Shown: piece after piece, positions 34,146 to 47,074 of the stretch
How the letters are laid out: every line of letters begins with the position of its first letter
Numbering within the stretch: the stretch's first letter is position 1
Made by a program: the position numbers and the translations under genes
Notes under the pieces: model-generated
What the model was told of the DNA's origin: nothing
The model's database searches: none
Seen by the model: the letters and a program-made list of their open reading frames with translations, nothing else
NCBI GenBank assembly: GCA_022747635.1
Contig: JAKTNV010000010.1
Span: 43,768,027-43,832,026 of the forward strand
Direction of reading: 5' to 3'
Origin: Hetaerina americana
Taxonomy: Eukaryota; Arthropoda; Insecta; Odonata; Calopterygidae
DNA: 64,000 nt

Positions 34146-37074
34146 GGTCGATTTTTTCTATTCTCCTGCCCCTCAAGCGTGTGAGTGAGTGGTCCAGGCG
34201 TTAAACGAAATCAAGGAACCCCAACCTCCGTGCTCAAAGTCTCGGAGATAGTCCTTTGGTGAACACCTACGCATGTGCGAGTGAGTGATTATCGCGTTGC
34301 AGACGGAAATGCCGGTCCCGCATGGTAGAAGCATTGGGTGTTGGGAACGCGTCACAGTAAAACACCACTCTTCCCCTTCGTTAGATCCAAGCACGCGTTA
34401 ATTATAAGGTCCGCTATTCTCTTATTTCGCGATGGCCTATATTTGAGGAACAGGGCGTGGGAAAATGGGCTCCGAAAGGCAACTTTTGTGAAGAAAAATG
34501 TCGGCTCATTCCGAGAGTATGTGGTAATGCGAAATCCAAAAGATCTCTGGCACAAATTGCGCGTGCTTCCATTTATTTTTTCATTAATTAGGATGCTGTG
34601 ATAGTGTAGGTGTGTATTTTCTTCAAATTCATTTTTATTTTTTTATGGTACGTGTAGTTTGTATTTTATTATTCGACACCGGAATGAATTTTTGTATATG
34701 CGCTTATGAAGGACCAAGATACTTTATTTAAATCACAAGTAATTTGACTTAAGAGGCTATAGAACATTCAATTTTGCCTCAGACTTCCGGATATGATTTT
34801 AAAGTTAAGTGCATTGAAGATGGGTTTATAAAGAGTGTATAAACCAGTACACCAAGATTATGTATCTTTAATCTCGCGAATCTACTGAAAAGCTTAGCTT
34901 GTCTTCTATTTTATTATTTTCGAATTAATGATGGTTGGTGTGAGCCCTAACAATGAAGTAGATAATTTCCCCCTGTTTTCACAAGAAAAAGGATTTAAGG
35001 AACGTTTGTTTTTTCCAGCATTAGTTCATCACTAACTCGACTTTCCCTAAATAAAGGAATTGAGTACTACTACCCTTTTGACAGGAATTTTTTTTCAGGA
35101 ATTTTTTACCTTCGATTTACCCTATCAAAGAATGCGAATGATCAGCATGGCCATTGAAGTTCAACAGAGGGATTTTTCGTCTGGTTGATAAGTTAATTAA
35201 AACTTAATGACTATATTTTACAGATTCAGTAGCTTCGTTCACTCTTCTTTTTAGTTTACGTGTGTACCTACCGAGGTTCATTGCTGTTCCATCCTTATGA
35301 CTCCCATTCGCTATAACACAAAAAAACTCTAGCCACAGCTGTTATCACAGTTAAATTGCTTTTCGTATAGGATCAGGCGATGATATGAAGTTTTTTCACG
35401 TATAAAGTGACGTTGGATTTCGATCTACCTTCCAAAGAGTGCTGAACACAGCCTGCACCCGAAGCAGGAAACGCACGCAATGCGAGATATTCGGTGAAAT
35501 AATTCGTGTCAAGCTACTGGCTCACCATTCTTCACACGTGTCCCGGAATTTCCATTGTTGGCCCCAGCTGAGGGTGTGTGTGGAGGGGATATTGATTTTC
35601 GACTTGAGGTAAATCGTATCGAGAGAGAGTCGTACAGTACAGAGTAGCAATCCACACAGTGGCCGGATTCGGAATGCGCTCTGATGACGCTGCGCTTCGG
35701 CTATTTCCGTTTGATAATGGCATCGAGTCCCCGCTCTGTCTATTCGATGAGATGTTTCCTGGAGATGCCTTTTCCCAAAACAATCGGAATTCGATATGTT
35801 CTCCCTCTAGTTACACAGGCTTAGTGTGTGACACATCATTCTGCCGAAAAAAATCGCTGTTGCAGGCAAATCTTTGTTGCAAGAGGGTATAGTCACGCAT
35901 TTAAAAGTACTATGCGGGAAACTCTTTTAACTAGGTGTCTTTTTATCAAAGTGTGACTAAATCTCGACTTTCCAGTAACCTTTCACAGCTGTTATCACTC
36001 GTAGTTAACTTTTTCATTGGATCAATTATTCCTCATAGTTTAACGTTAAATTTTATTGCATTAACCTTCTGAACATTATATAAAAACATCGCAAATATGC
36101 GTCTTTGTGGTGTTGAATTTCGATTAACAATTTCTGTTGCGTCAACTTATCATTCTGTTGACGGTCCCTAAGTAAATGGGTTTTCATTTAAAAGTGAGCA
36201 AGCATAGGGTGATTAGCAGCTCGCGGAGTTTTCCTCTGTCAAGTAAATGTTTTTCGTTGCTTCAGAGAGGAAATCTTGGGAGGATCTTGACTCTGGTCAG
36301 CGGATGTTGGACATTTTTAGGTCGAACGTCTTAAGTGACGCAAAGGAAAATTTTTTTGTGGATTATTTGTGTACATATTTATTTTTAGTCGTAGATTTAT
36401 CTTCATCCAGTGTAACTAAAAATGCCACAGTGGCGCTTCCTGGTTTCGTAAATGTTCACCTACACGTCTTAATACCGTGGTAACGCGCTAAAATAATTTA
36501 TGGCGTGCCACAGTTATAGCTGCGCCAATTAAAAAAAATATTAATTAAAACCCACGCCAGAAGTTAGTGGGGCTTACTTAACTGGGAATTTAGCCAATCG
36601 AAATTGAATTTTGTGTATTTATAAATGCTGAAGGCCGAATTTTTAATGATTTTTGGCAATGTTGTTTTTGATCGCAGTAGAAATTGACTGAATAATGACC
36701 TTATAATCATGCAATTCACATGCAACATGATCTGCCTCAATCTGATTCTGAATCGCTCTATAATTCAAGGTTAAACCCCCATCTCGTATTTTTTTATTCC
36801 TTACATTACGAATTAGTACACCTTGAACAATTGATCCTTGTTCGCTGGTACTTTCATCAGGAAAAGATACGCTCCTTGCAATGATGCTCGGGCAAAATAT
36901 TTTGCCTACGTCCCCGGACGAATGTATCGATTTCTGGCAATTCGGTCGTCTTTATAGTATCATGGGGGAATTCCCATAAAACCTGAAAGTATATTGGTTA
37001 AGGACCACCAATCACTTTTCGGCTTTTCTATTGCGGCCGTCCGAATCCCAATAAAAGTCCAATAAACTCAAGAT
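34146..37074. other. Unique sequence, no gene recognised
   Basis: Open frames of 60-90 codons only. None has a recognisable domain. Confidence 0.4.
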
Positions 37075-37400
37075 CCCTCCCCCTCTCTCTCCCGCCCCCG
37101 GAGCTGAAGAGAAATAGGTTGGGGGGTTGTAGCCCACTGGCGGAATTACACGCAGCCTCCAGCGCACGGGAGATGTTGTTGGGGCGCGGAGAGGAGACGG
37201 CGGGGCCGGGGGAATGGGAGCGTGGGCGCGTTTGGCAGGGAAGGGGAGTTCTCGTCGCGGGAGTGGGCGTGTTGCGGGGAGTGGAAGGTGACGGAGGGGG
37301 GGTGGGCGCGAATAGGGGGAATATAAGGAGGATTGCCGTAACTAGAGCAACCTGGTCGCCCGGGCGACGACCTCTCCCGGTCACCTCTCCTACGACTCCC
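37075..37400. other. G-rich CpG island
   Basis: Dense CpG and G-rich plus strand, with runs such as GGCGGGGCCGGGGG around 37199-37212 and AGGGGGGGTGGG near 37295. Candidate promoter or untranslated exon by composition only. The 94-118-codon frames on both strands mirror each other's composition and carry no domain. Confidence 0.35.
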
Positions 37401-38395
37401 TAAATACAAAAAAAATAATATCCCCTCCCCTGTCACCCCTCTCTCTATTCTCGCCTCGGCAAAAGAATTCCCTATCCCACACTCGCCCTCTCCTCATACC
37501 AAATGCTCTTGAACGTGAGGAGAAGACTTACGGTGACTTATTCAGAAGTGCGCGTATTTCGCGGAATAATTTGGAATTCCAAAGTGGATCTCGTAATGGA
37601 GAAAATGGAACCCGAAATTTTTGCCGTGAGTCAAGCTACCTCAGCGTTAACTTGTGCTTCCTTTTTGAAATATTTCTCCTCGACAACTCGACGATGTTTA
37701 CCTACGCTTTGCTCACAGCACCGAGTCGAAATAGGAACTGGTGAGATTTCGTCGCATTCGTTCATTTTGAAAACTTTGTTAAGTCGGTAGGGTTAGGGTG
37801 AGTGATGGGCTCAGTCGTATTCTAGAAGTGATGTGGAGCATTTGGTATAGTCGGAGCACTTTCTACAATAGCATGTTTTTACTCTGCATTGGTGGGAATG
37901 GGTTACCTACCAGACTGCCACGATCCGCTCAGTCCACTTGATTGAACATACGTCATGGAGTTGGGATTAAGATATATATTATTCTGCGTCGTACGCGATC
38001 CTCTCTCGTGTGGGGACTTGTTCTTCGATCAGAGAGATAAGTATCCTGAGATCGAAATTTCTTTCGTTCCAGCGGGGGGATGTGATTTATGTCGGCATCA
38101 TTTGCTGATTATTTGCCGCAGTTACATATTATGCGTAAGTGTACATTATGAGAAAAATGCCACTATCAGAGTTCACAATAAGGAATGATGCGCGTTGCGA
38201 TGTAACCTTTAACCTGACTGACTCAAACATAAATATTCAATTCATATTCCGCTTACTTTTCTCCGATTGGAAAAAAATGTTTTAGGATTTACTAACGATG
38301 AAACAAGTTTTTATTTTTGAGTGTGACTTTGTAAATACTTAGTCATATATGAGTGGCCATCAATGTAATGGCCTTGTTAATTTAAGTAGTACTTT
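37401..38395. other. Unique sequence, no gene recognised
   Basis: A pyrimidine-rich edge to about 37500, then ordinary AT-rich DNA. Confidence 0.4.
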
Positions 38396-38660
38396 TAAGG
38401 GAGGCGACCGACAGTTCATTTGCGCCATCAGGGATGGACAGGAGAGGATGAAGGATGGAGATAAACCCGCGTCGGAATTAGGCTACTCTTAGCGCTTAGG
38501 GGTCCGCGGCTTAACGTCCCATTCGACGGACGGCGTACTCACTGAAATTGATGTAGGGATCGGGATACCACTGAAAAGTATCTACCACCGCAGGGATACG
38601 AACCCGGGCTCTCTGGGTGGGAAGTCAGTACGTTAGCCACCGCACCGTGCCTATTTTTCT
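38396..38660 (-). mobile_element. tRNA-derived SINE (family 2)
   Basis: On the minus strand, GTGCGGTGGCTAACG (around 38645-38630) is A-box-like and GGGTTCGTATCCC (38605-38593) is a B box with one extra base relative to the usual form. A body follows that includes GGGACGTTAAGCCGCGG near 38517-38501. Structure is head then tRNA-unrelated body, as in pol III SINEs. The 3' end is uncertain because I see no tail. It joins directly to another tRNA-like head upstream (38700-38790). Confidence 0.6.
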
Positions 38661-38790
38661 TTGAACATAAAAGGTTAGTTTGTACTGTAAGAGTAAAAAA
38701 ATTTTCCCTAGTGGGATTTGGACCCGGGGGTTTAGTTGCAGAAGACCTTCCCTTAACCTCGCCAAATTGCCCCGAGGAAACATTTCCGTC
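38661..38790 (-). mobile_element. Second tRNA-like head abutting the family 2 SINE
   Basis: On the minus strand, TTTGGCGAGGTTAAGGG (about 38767-38751) resembles an A box, and GGGTCCAAATCCC (38725-38713) resembles a B box with a C for the usual T in the TTC core. About 50 bp of AT-rich DNA follows, then the head of the next SINE in the same orientation. Either two SINEs inserted head to tail or one composite SINE with two tRNA-like heads. Confidence 0.45.
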
Positions 38791-40981
38791 TTCCCGTGGC
38801 ATCTGCAGTACGGCTCCCGTTTGCCTCCACCCATCCGTCTGGGAAGTGGGCGGTGGTGAATTCATCACCGTAATGGACTGCGCCAGGTTTTCCTTTGTAT
38901 CATTTTCGACCAGGGGGGGTGGGGGGTTTCGGATGGAATCCGTAATGCGTTCTATGAATGGATTTTTTGAGTTACAGATTCACGCGTGATGGAGGTATTC
39001 ATCGGATTTGTTCCATTTGGAGCGAGGCGCACTTTGTTCCGCGTAACGCATAGTAATATGCGGAAATTGGAATCCTCTCTCTTGTATAATTCAAGTGCAT
39101 CAAGTATACTTAGTGGAAAACATTGGCTTAAAACGGTGATCATTACACCATGTGATGTTCCTCTCAGCTCTTATTACTTTTGCGCCCCACCCTTCCATTT
39201 GCATTTTTTTCCTCCTTTGATCTGTGTTCATATTTGAAGCTTTTATATTTCCTCAGTATTTTATTTTGCTCTGCTCATTGTGAATAGAGGATAGTGTGTG
39301 ATTGGTGTGATGGAATGGGAAATCCAGGGTGACTGAGACCATAATATTCAGTTGGAGCTATATTTTGCTTTGCGGCATGTTAACTAATTATTAGGATATA
39401 TGGAGGTCGATGTATTGTAATGTCTTGGAGAGTGTCAATTCTGAGAGTACAACTGATTAAAATTGATCCCCTTGCTTGGGTGGGATCTACAATTTTTCAG
39501 GTAGTTTTATCTTATGGAAAAGATGACTAGCACAATGCGCGCTGTCTTTATTTTTTTACGCAGCCTCCCCGTGCCAATTACTTATGCTGCGTTGAATATT
39601 CGTAACTGATCCGTGATATGACTTCAATTCCTGCAGAAAATAGGAAGACTGATTTTACAATCGCTTGAGTTTGCTTTCTGCATCGCCCTCGGCACTCTTC
39701 CGAAGTTGTTGTTGTGGGAAGGGTTTAGACTCTCGGGATTTCGAGTGAAAAGCGGAGAGAGGTTCTGACACAGGATTTCCTGATTCATGCTTCGATGGAT
39801 CCCAACCTGAGCGCCCTCTAAACTCCTTGATTACCACGTTTACCTCGTGTGCGTATTAATGAGCGGAAAAGCCATACAATTCCACCTGAGTAGCGTTCTC
39901 GTGAACTGTTTGATTGATTACATTTCATTGACAAATTAAATGATCACTCTGAAGTTTTTGCAATTCCTCGAATACTGAATCACACACACACACACACACA
40001 AATATATTGCAAATTAAACCATGGGTGCACCAAAGCATAATTATCTATTTAATCTGCGCCAGTTGAGAAGTTGACTCCTAGGCGTACGTTGGGCCAAGAG
40101 TGAAACTCTACTCGTGAGCCTCATAACTGCCCAGATAAACTTTTCATCGACTGTCATTTAAATTGGCGTCTCCGCCCACGAACCGGTTGAAATATTGAAT
40201 AGGGTAATTGAAAAGTAAACCGCCTTATCGATCGATCGCAAAAACCTCCTTTTCGGTCACAAATGACTGTTTCGGACCTCCCAATTTGCGATTAATGGCA
40301 TAATTTCGCATCTCTACTCGAGTAAGCCATTATGCTATGTAAAATAAAGTGACGTCAAGTGTATCTACTGTACCCCGATCATTAAGCCATGCATGTGGCA
40401 TTATAGAAGATTACATATCGACATTGGCTTGTTATATTGTTTATTTGTATGACAAAGACGGTCGTAAGAATCAACGATATTGTTTCCCTAAGGTGTACAG
40501 TTTATTATTAATGCCTCAATAAGTAATAATTAAGTCATTAATATTCTATTCCTAATTAAGTAATAATATCTCTTTCCTATGCTAAAAGCCGTCCTTATTC
40601 TCTCTCTTTAAGCTTTTGTTTTCATATAAGTCTTAGAGAAAATTTAGGAATTGTAGTGTTTTCTTCTTATAAAGCAACATTTGGTATGTTTTCTTTAATT
40701 TTATTCTTTGAGAGCTTTTCATAATTCATGCATCAAACTTCTTCATTTTTCTTACTGTTATATTGCATGCATGTGACTCGCATTATATTTTGCGAAGGAA
40801 GAATAATTTCAATATCGCAATAATTTTGACGAGTAAGCATTCAATTAATTTGCAAGCAGATTAATTAGATGATTTACTCAATGTTATTCTCTGGCAAATA
40901 ATTAAAATTTGTGTTTTGCGTAAGGTGTATGCATAAATGGGATTTGCAATCAATTCTTTAATTCTTAATAAAAACACGTCT
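38791..40981. other. Unique sequence with a (CA)n run
   Basis: No gene recognised. (CA)n at 39981-40000. A G-rich run lies near 38910-38927. Confidence 0.4.
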
Positions 40982-41106
40982 ATGTAATTTTCCACACTGT
41001 AATTTTAATTTAATAAACGTGGGTTTCGAAATCATGGTTCGCCGGCAAGGACAAGATTTCGAAACCATTGTCGGTGAATTAAAATGTGTGGCGTGAAATT
41101 TTACAT
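40982..41106. repeat. 125-bp imperfect foldback (palindromic) sequence
   Basis: The ends ATGTAA and TTACAT pair, as do CCACAC with GTGTGG, ATTTTAATT with AATTAAAAT, and the inner 12-bp perfect stem GGTTTCGAAATC (41022-41033) with GATTTCGAAACC (41055-41066), around a 21-base centre. The symmetry is spread along the whole length with small offsets, as in a decayed foldback MITE or a structured RNA. No flanking target duplication was recognised. Confidence 0.6.
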
Positions 41107-43904
41107 GATGGTGTTTTATTTTGGGTATCGTAAATTCTTTCTAGTGATGCATAAGTGTTTATCTTCCCTTTATTCCGTTGAAATATAATTCCGTTCCGTG
41201 TATAAGCCACTACGTGACGTATTAATTACAACCAAGTCACGACTGCCTTTGAACAACCACGTTCGCTGAAGCGAATATCATTGGAATAACCTACATGTTT
41301 TTAAAAGACTCGAGTTAACCTCATGTTTTAGAGAATTTTATTTTCTGCCCTTGTCAGTTCACTCATATAAATTCTGTTCGAGATATTTAATAAAAAGGGG
41401 TACAAATGAACGTATTTTATAAATATTTTGTTTGAAAATAGACATTTAATTTAAGAGATATTGTTTCGCATAGCATATTATCAACAATTTTAAAACAAAT
41501 TTTACTGAAAATGGGAAAGTTTCAATCGAGAAATTTGTATAAAATCGATAAATTCATGAATAATGCATCAATTTCCATTGGTCCATATTTTTAGAAATGT
41601 ACACAATTTAATTTTTTGAAATTAAATATGCAAAAAAATAAAATTACATGCAAAGTAGCTTAAGATTTTGCATGCGCATCGCAGTCATTCGGGAATTTGG
41701 TCGAACATTTTCAGTGGTTATTAAAATATGTACTTTTGTGGTGTTCGCTTATTTCCTTGGGATAATTTAATATTTATTTATTCCATATAAACATACTCCG
41801 GTTTTAGATGATTTTTTCAATCTGTCTTTAGCCCACAAATATCCCTGCAGGCTAATGTGTTTCTTCTCCTGGTGAGAACTGTCTCTTATAATTAACACCC
41901 ACTGTTTCTCTTAAAGGTTTTTCCCAATAATACCGGGTAAAGTCGCCGCATACTTGTATTAATTTACTATAGTACGAATCACGATCGGGCCGAGTTTTAT
42001 TCAATTTTAAACTTTGTTTGCGATTTTGAAGAAATTCGTAATTATGTGTTCTTATCTCTTCATTTAGTTCTCCCCCATGAACCTTAGTTTTAATTGAACT
42101 ATAATAATTTGTCGACCTACGAAAGAATTATTTTTTCGTTGCATAGTATTTAAATACAAAACGGATATCCTCTGTAAAACCTCTATTAGTAAGGTCATAC
42201 GCTTTGCTGCAAAGATTCAGCGGATAAGAGCATGTGATGTGAACAAGTGATTTCTCCTTGAGATATTAATGGAAACATTGTGGACTGTCCTTGCACTGTG
42301 CAAACTTTGTTTGTTCCAAAGGTCTTTTTGAGGATGTGCTAAGACGTAAGTAGGTGAAGTATGTAATTTGGCTAAAGAAAGGTATCTAGTGGTGCGTAAT
42401 ACTCGCGTTTCTTTTGTTGACACCGAGTGACAGTCGTTTGTTTTCCCGCTTTAATTGTTGTCTGTTTACGCCGACTCATCTCGAAAATAATTAGTTCACT
42501 TAGGTTTCAAGGATTTATTTTACAATTGATTCAGAACTTGTGAAATATTTACTTCCGAATTGATTATAGTATGTTTTTTCTACATCCCGTCAGCCGCGTT
42601 TGTTCTTTCATTTAAATTGTCACCGAACGATTTAAAAGCGTTTCTCTTATGACTTGAGACACTTTAGCGAGAAATATGCTTTCATTTTATTCACGAAAGC
42701 AGTCTCAATTTGCCTCGAGTATTTTCTTCCTTCCGAATACAGTCCTAGGAAAGTCTCAATCAATCAGTGATGATTTACCTCCTTCATCCTGTGTTGGCTG
42801 TTAAAATAACAGTTATTTCCCCTTGCGTTACCATTAGGAAGAATCAAACTTTTTTTCTCTGATCAGTCAGTAGAGTTTAGAGAGCTTGAAATTTCTATAG
42901 GGCTTTCGTTCGGACCACGAGGCATATGCAAGTGGGACGCTGGTAATAGCCCATTTATTCGCTGGGATTTCGAGGCGACGAAAGCGTGTGTGTTTGGAGA
43001 AATAAGTCCCCGTCGCAAATCCTTTCCAACTGTACGGGGAGGGTTTGTGGGGAGGGGTAGCGGTAGAGTTAATGTTTTCAGAGTGCGGTCCCCGGAGGTG
43101 ATTTCATTTTGGCTTCGGAAACGCTGGTAAATCGCAGAGCGGAGGGTAAGCACACTGAATGGATCGCGTGAGGAACTCCAAACTCAAACCAGGACACTGG
43201 GTTAACCGCTGGGAATACAAGCTAATTGAAAATTGTCTCTGTGACGATGACGCTGGCTTCTACTCGTAAATGGGTGTCCTTTCCTTTCGGCCTTCGTTGT
43301 CTAGAATCTATTTACCAAATAGTACCATATCCATTCCGTTCAGTAACATGTGCAGGCCGCCTTCCCCCATGGCTCAAAAGTCATGCTGGCAGCAAAAATG
43401 AGATTTTGTGCTTCATTCTTGTTGGGCGCTTGAGTCGTCCAGACACCCAGAGAATAATTTCAAAGATTCAACCAGAGAGCACCATCAACTTGGAATTTGC
43501 TGCGTGCGAATGATGACTGGGCGATCTTGTAATTGTTTTCCTCAACTTTAAATTGGTGACAGAAGCCCCTTGGACTCATTTTTTTCCAAATTTAGCGTGT
43601 ATGAAATTTGTAAAAGAATTCATAATCTGTCAACCACGCCAATTGGCGATGCCAAATACGTTTGTTTTCACCAGGGGAGTTATAATCATTTGTCGTTCTT
43701 TTTGCCAAGTTTGGCGTTCCATAATCCGCTATATAAATGGAAGGTTTCTCCTTATTCCACGTGAGTTCATCCCTCACCTTATTTTCGCACCCATCGTGAT
43801 GTTCAAGGATTCTTAAATTCTGACATCACAGAAGAGGGCTTCATTTTAAAATACGAGTATTTTAACGCTAATATGGGACGAATGGAATATCCAGATAATA
43901 TGAT
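41107..43904. other. Unique sequence, no gene recognised
   Basis: AT-rich with open frames below 100 codons and no recognisable domain. Confidence 0.4.
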
Positions 43905-43908
43905 AATG

Positions 43909-43946
<38 letters not shown>

Positions 43947-43985
43947 ATATATATATATGTAATATACATATTATTATATAAAGGT

Positions 43986-44016
<31 letters not shown>

Positions 44017-44089
44017 CTTATATAATATAAATATATATAATATGGAATGATATATGTGTGTATATATATATTTATATATATTTATATGT
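43905..44089. repeat. (TA)n-rich array with (TG)n
   Basis: TA repeats broken by TTTATA and TAATAT units, with a GT run near 44002-44016. Confidence 0.9.
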
Positions 44090-44260
44090 AAAAATAAATA
44101 ACTCATGTGAGAGTCTCACGGATGTGAATAATAATGTACTAGCATATCTTGTTAGCACTAACAAACAAAAACTAAAACAGAGAAACACACAAAAAGAAAA
44201 GAAACACACCCATTTTCGAATTTCCGGTGGTCAAGGCACCTTTCTCAAGGAATAGAAGTA
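44090..44260 (-). mobile_element. Retroelement fragment beside a TA array, possibly Penelope-like
   Basis: On the minus strand it reads TTCTATTCCTTGAGAAAGG, a segment TGCCTTGACCACC, then GGAAATTCGAAAATGGG. ACTTCTATTCCTT resembles ACTTCTATTTCTT of the 6.17 kb fragment, and TTGAGAAAGG...CGAAA resembles both copies at 7.45-7.59 kb. An A-rich stretch with AAACACAC lies on the far side. No protein domain is visible. Family assignment rests on the shared short motif and the repeated position next to TA arrays. Confidence 0.3.
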
Positions 44261-44563
44261 AGGAACTTCGGCGAAGGTCACAACAGAAGGGGACGCGTGA
44301 TTGGTTGGCCACTGGCGCTGGGAGAAATCTCTCGCAGCCCTGTCTGGGTGAGTGCTTGATAAGGTCAATGCTATCTAGTACACTTTAGCCAGAGCGGTTT
44401 TGTTATCATATTTTGTTTTAATCGTTTGTTCTCTTCTAACCCCGCTATATTATTTTATTTAATTCTAGTTAGTTATTTATTTTTCCTCTCTAATTTTCTT
44501 CGCCATACCCTTTGCCCACTTTTAAGAGTGCGGCTGGGGCTGATTCTTCGCTAGTGCTAACTT
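44261..44563. other. Unique sequence between TA arrays
   Basis: About 300 bp, with a T-rich second half (44395-44500). Nothing recognised. It may belong to the same retroelement as its left neighbour. Confidence 0.3.
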
Positions 44564-44594
44564 GATATATATATATATATATCAATGTATATAT

Positions 44595-44630
<36 letters not shown>

Positions 44631-44664
44631 CAATGTATATATATACATACATATATATATATCA

Positions 44665-44736
<72 letters not shown>
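44564..44736. repeat. (TA)n array with three ATCAATGTATATA units
   Basis: A TA array in which the unit ATCAATGTATATATATA recurs at about 44580, 44629 and 44661, followed by a long pure TA run. All open frames across it are Tyr/Ile repeats. Confidence 0.93.
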
Positions 44737-44738
<2 letters not shown>

Positions 44739-44938
44739 AGGGGCCCGGGGAAGGCACTCTGTGTACCTACAGCTCCACCCAAGCTGTGTGATTTTTTGGG
44801 TACCAGATTTTCCGAGGAAACCATAACCGGCACAGAGAAAGGAACTGGCCCTCCTAACCTGATGTGTGAATTTCACACGCCGTCGTGCTTAGTACTGGGT
44901 GAGCTCTACCATCACCTACTAACCCGACCTTCGGATTG
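44737..44938 (+). mobile_element. 5'-truncated SINE (family 3), second copy
   Basis: It begins abruptly after the TA array at a sequence matching the region around the B box of the copy at 19741-20000, and shares CACCCAAGC, GGAACTGGCCCTCCTAACC and the palindromic GTGTGAATTTCACA. The tRNA-like A box is missing. Its right end (CTTCGGAT, about 44931-44938) matches the left end of the first copy. Confidence 0.68.
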
Positions 44939-46879
44939 ATTACTGTTTTTATGGTTTATATTGATATAACAATCATCTAACAATTGCACGAATTGCGAAC
45001 AATTACGAAGTTGTAAATATTTTTATAAATTCGGTAATAGAAACTTTTAGCGTTTCTATGGTAATGTCATTTGATGAAATTGACTTCATGCATGGGAAAA
45101 ATGTTTCCGTGAATACGAGAATAGATACGATGCGGCTGATTAGAAAATAGTTTAATTCTTTAGGTGATAATGTACCTTGTCTCTCCTTGGAATATCTAAC
45201 TTATTGTCTTTTTTGGGGTAGCAAATATTTTTTTAACTACGTTTTCATTCGCGTTTTTTTATTTTTAGCATTATGACAAACTTTGTAATTATTTTCTACG
45301 AAATGCTGCCTAGCTGGATGCGCCCTATCGTTATCTATCGCGTTTGGATTTGAGAAGCCAGTAATATCGGAAATATTTTTTTTGGAAATTGTATTGTTTT
45401 AATAGATGATTGTTATTTCAAAAAATAATTTTCGAATTAATAATTCCCTTCTCTAGATTCGACCTTATGCTCTGCGAAATACGTGGTTCGGTTTATTCCT
45501 GTGACTGGTTGATTTTAAGAGGAAATTAACTTGGAGGTTAATTCAACTGTTCACCTATCACGGTGGTTTGGGACAAAATTGAATCTAAGGAAATAGCTGA
45601 TTTTCGGGTATTTTATATGCCAAGTAATATGTGATCAAAAGACCACATGGGGTTGTGATAAATCAACAGTACTAGTTCCAGTTAGTTTATTTTAAAATTT
45701 TTGGGAAAATGACAAAATTAAGGCCCCATAATTACTAGTAAAGAATGATTGTCATTACCTTTACCATCTGACGCGGTCGGCGTCAGCCGTTTGCACCCAC
45801 TTGTGCGTCTGCCTTTGCAATGGATGCTATCGAACGCACTTCGATGGTATTCGTCGCGCCGGATACGAGTCGTCATCGATCGATAGACATTGCGATGAGA
45901 GCCTCACTGTTTTTTATGAGAGGAAGGTAACTGTCTCTTCATATTGCTTCCGATTGAGAAAAGCTTTTTCCTCTGGAATGTGCAAAAACATTAATTGCCT
46001 TTCACCCAAAAGCGATTGCGAGGAAATTATATGCCATCACAATGAAAGTTGTACGTAATCCGTGCGTTGATACTTGGAAAAAAAGTACATGAAATAAATC
46101 CGAACAATCTCCACGTTATTATTTGGTGTTTTCGCATTAATGTTTATGTAAAACAATCCTTGAATATTCAATTTGAAGGAACTTTTATTTTTTGTTTTCC
46201 AAACATTGATAGTAAATTTCTTGATGCAACCATATTTTCAGTTTTAGCCATCACTTATCTAATTTAATCACAAGTTATGAGTTCGATGGAATATAAAATA
46301 ATATGTTGCATTCACCTTCGGTAGCATGTTGTGATAATAAAAAAAACCATTTGAATTTAATTGTAAACATTGTTTTTACAGCGAGGTTGTCCTCTATATG
46401 TCGCCATTATTAATGCGATATAGGATTTTTTGCTGGTTGGATAAGTACACCGTTGGCCTTATACTCTGTATCCTGATGGTGTAATACAAATTTACAGAGA
46501 GGTCCGAGGATTTTTTGTGGGAATTTGTATATAATGTACAAATATTGAATTGCTATATTTTTTTCTTGAAAATTTAGTAATAGACCATTTGCATTTTTTG
46601 TATTTCAGAAACTCATTAAAACATCTACGTTTCAAAACTGTTTTTTAATGAATTCATGAAATCTAATTTAAAATTTCACCAATTGGTAACTATATTTTTA
46701 AACCAGAGTTTTCAAAGAGCTAGTGCTTTTCTGTCGGATAATTTAGCTGCGAAAATTACGCCAGTGCACATCAACCGTATCTGTAAATATGATGCTTGTC
46801 GTAAATGTGTCGAGATTATCCCGATATGTGTACGGTATGAACAACCTGCAGTAGGAATTCGTAATGTTCTTTCGTAATT
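44939..46879. other. Unique AT-rich sequence, no gene recognised
   Basis: Open frames of up to 85 codons without recognisable domains. No repeat units or boxes seen. Confidence 0.4.
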
Positions 46880-47074
46880 GCCGGCCTCGGTGGCGGCGGG
46901 GTAACGTCCTCGCCTACCAACCCAGAGGTCGTGGGTTCGATTCCCACCTAGGTGGATATCCCTCCATCTAGGGCTTGGTTGTATGTGATTGTCGTCAAAT
47001 GTCTGTAATGTAGGGTTAGGTGGAAGAAGGGACTATTAGTCCCAACCTCGCCCAATTAAGTCGATAATAATAAT
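46880..47074 (+). mobile_element. tRNA-derived SINE (family 1), full-length copy A
   Basis: Starts GCCGGCCTCGGTGGCGG, with an A-box-like TGGCGGCGGGG (46891-46901) and a perfect B box GGTTCGATTCC (46934-46944). The hairpin after the head (46947-46956 with 46963-46972) has one mismatch in this copy. A second small hairpin GGGACT/AGTCCC lies near 47028-47042. The body ends AATTAAGTCGATAATAATAAT, with an ATA-unit tail that differs from the AAATA tail of copy B. The tRNA-like head differs from copy B at only about four of 76 positions. Confidence 0.9.
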
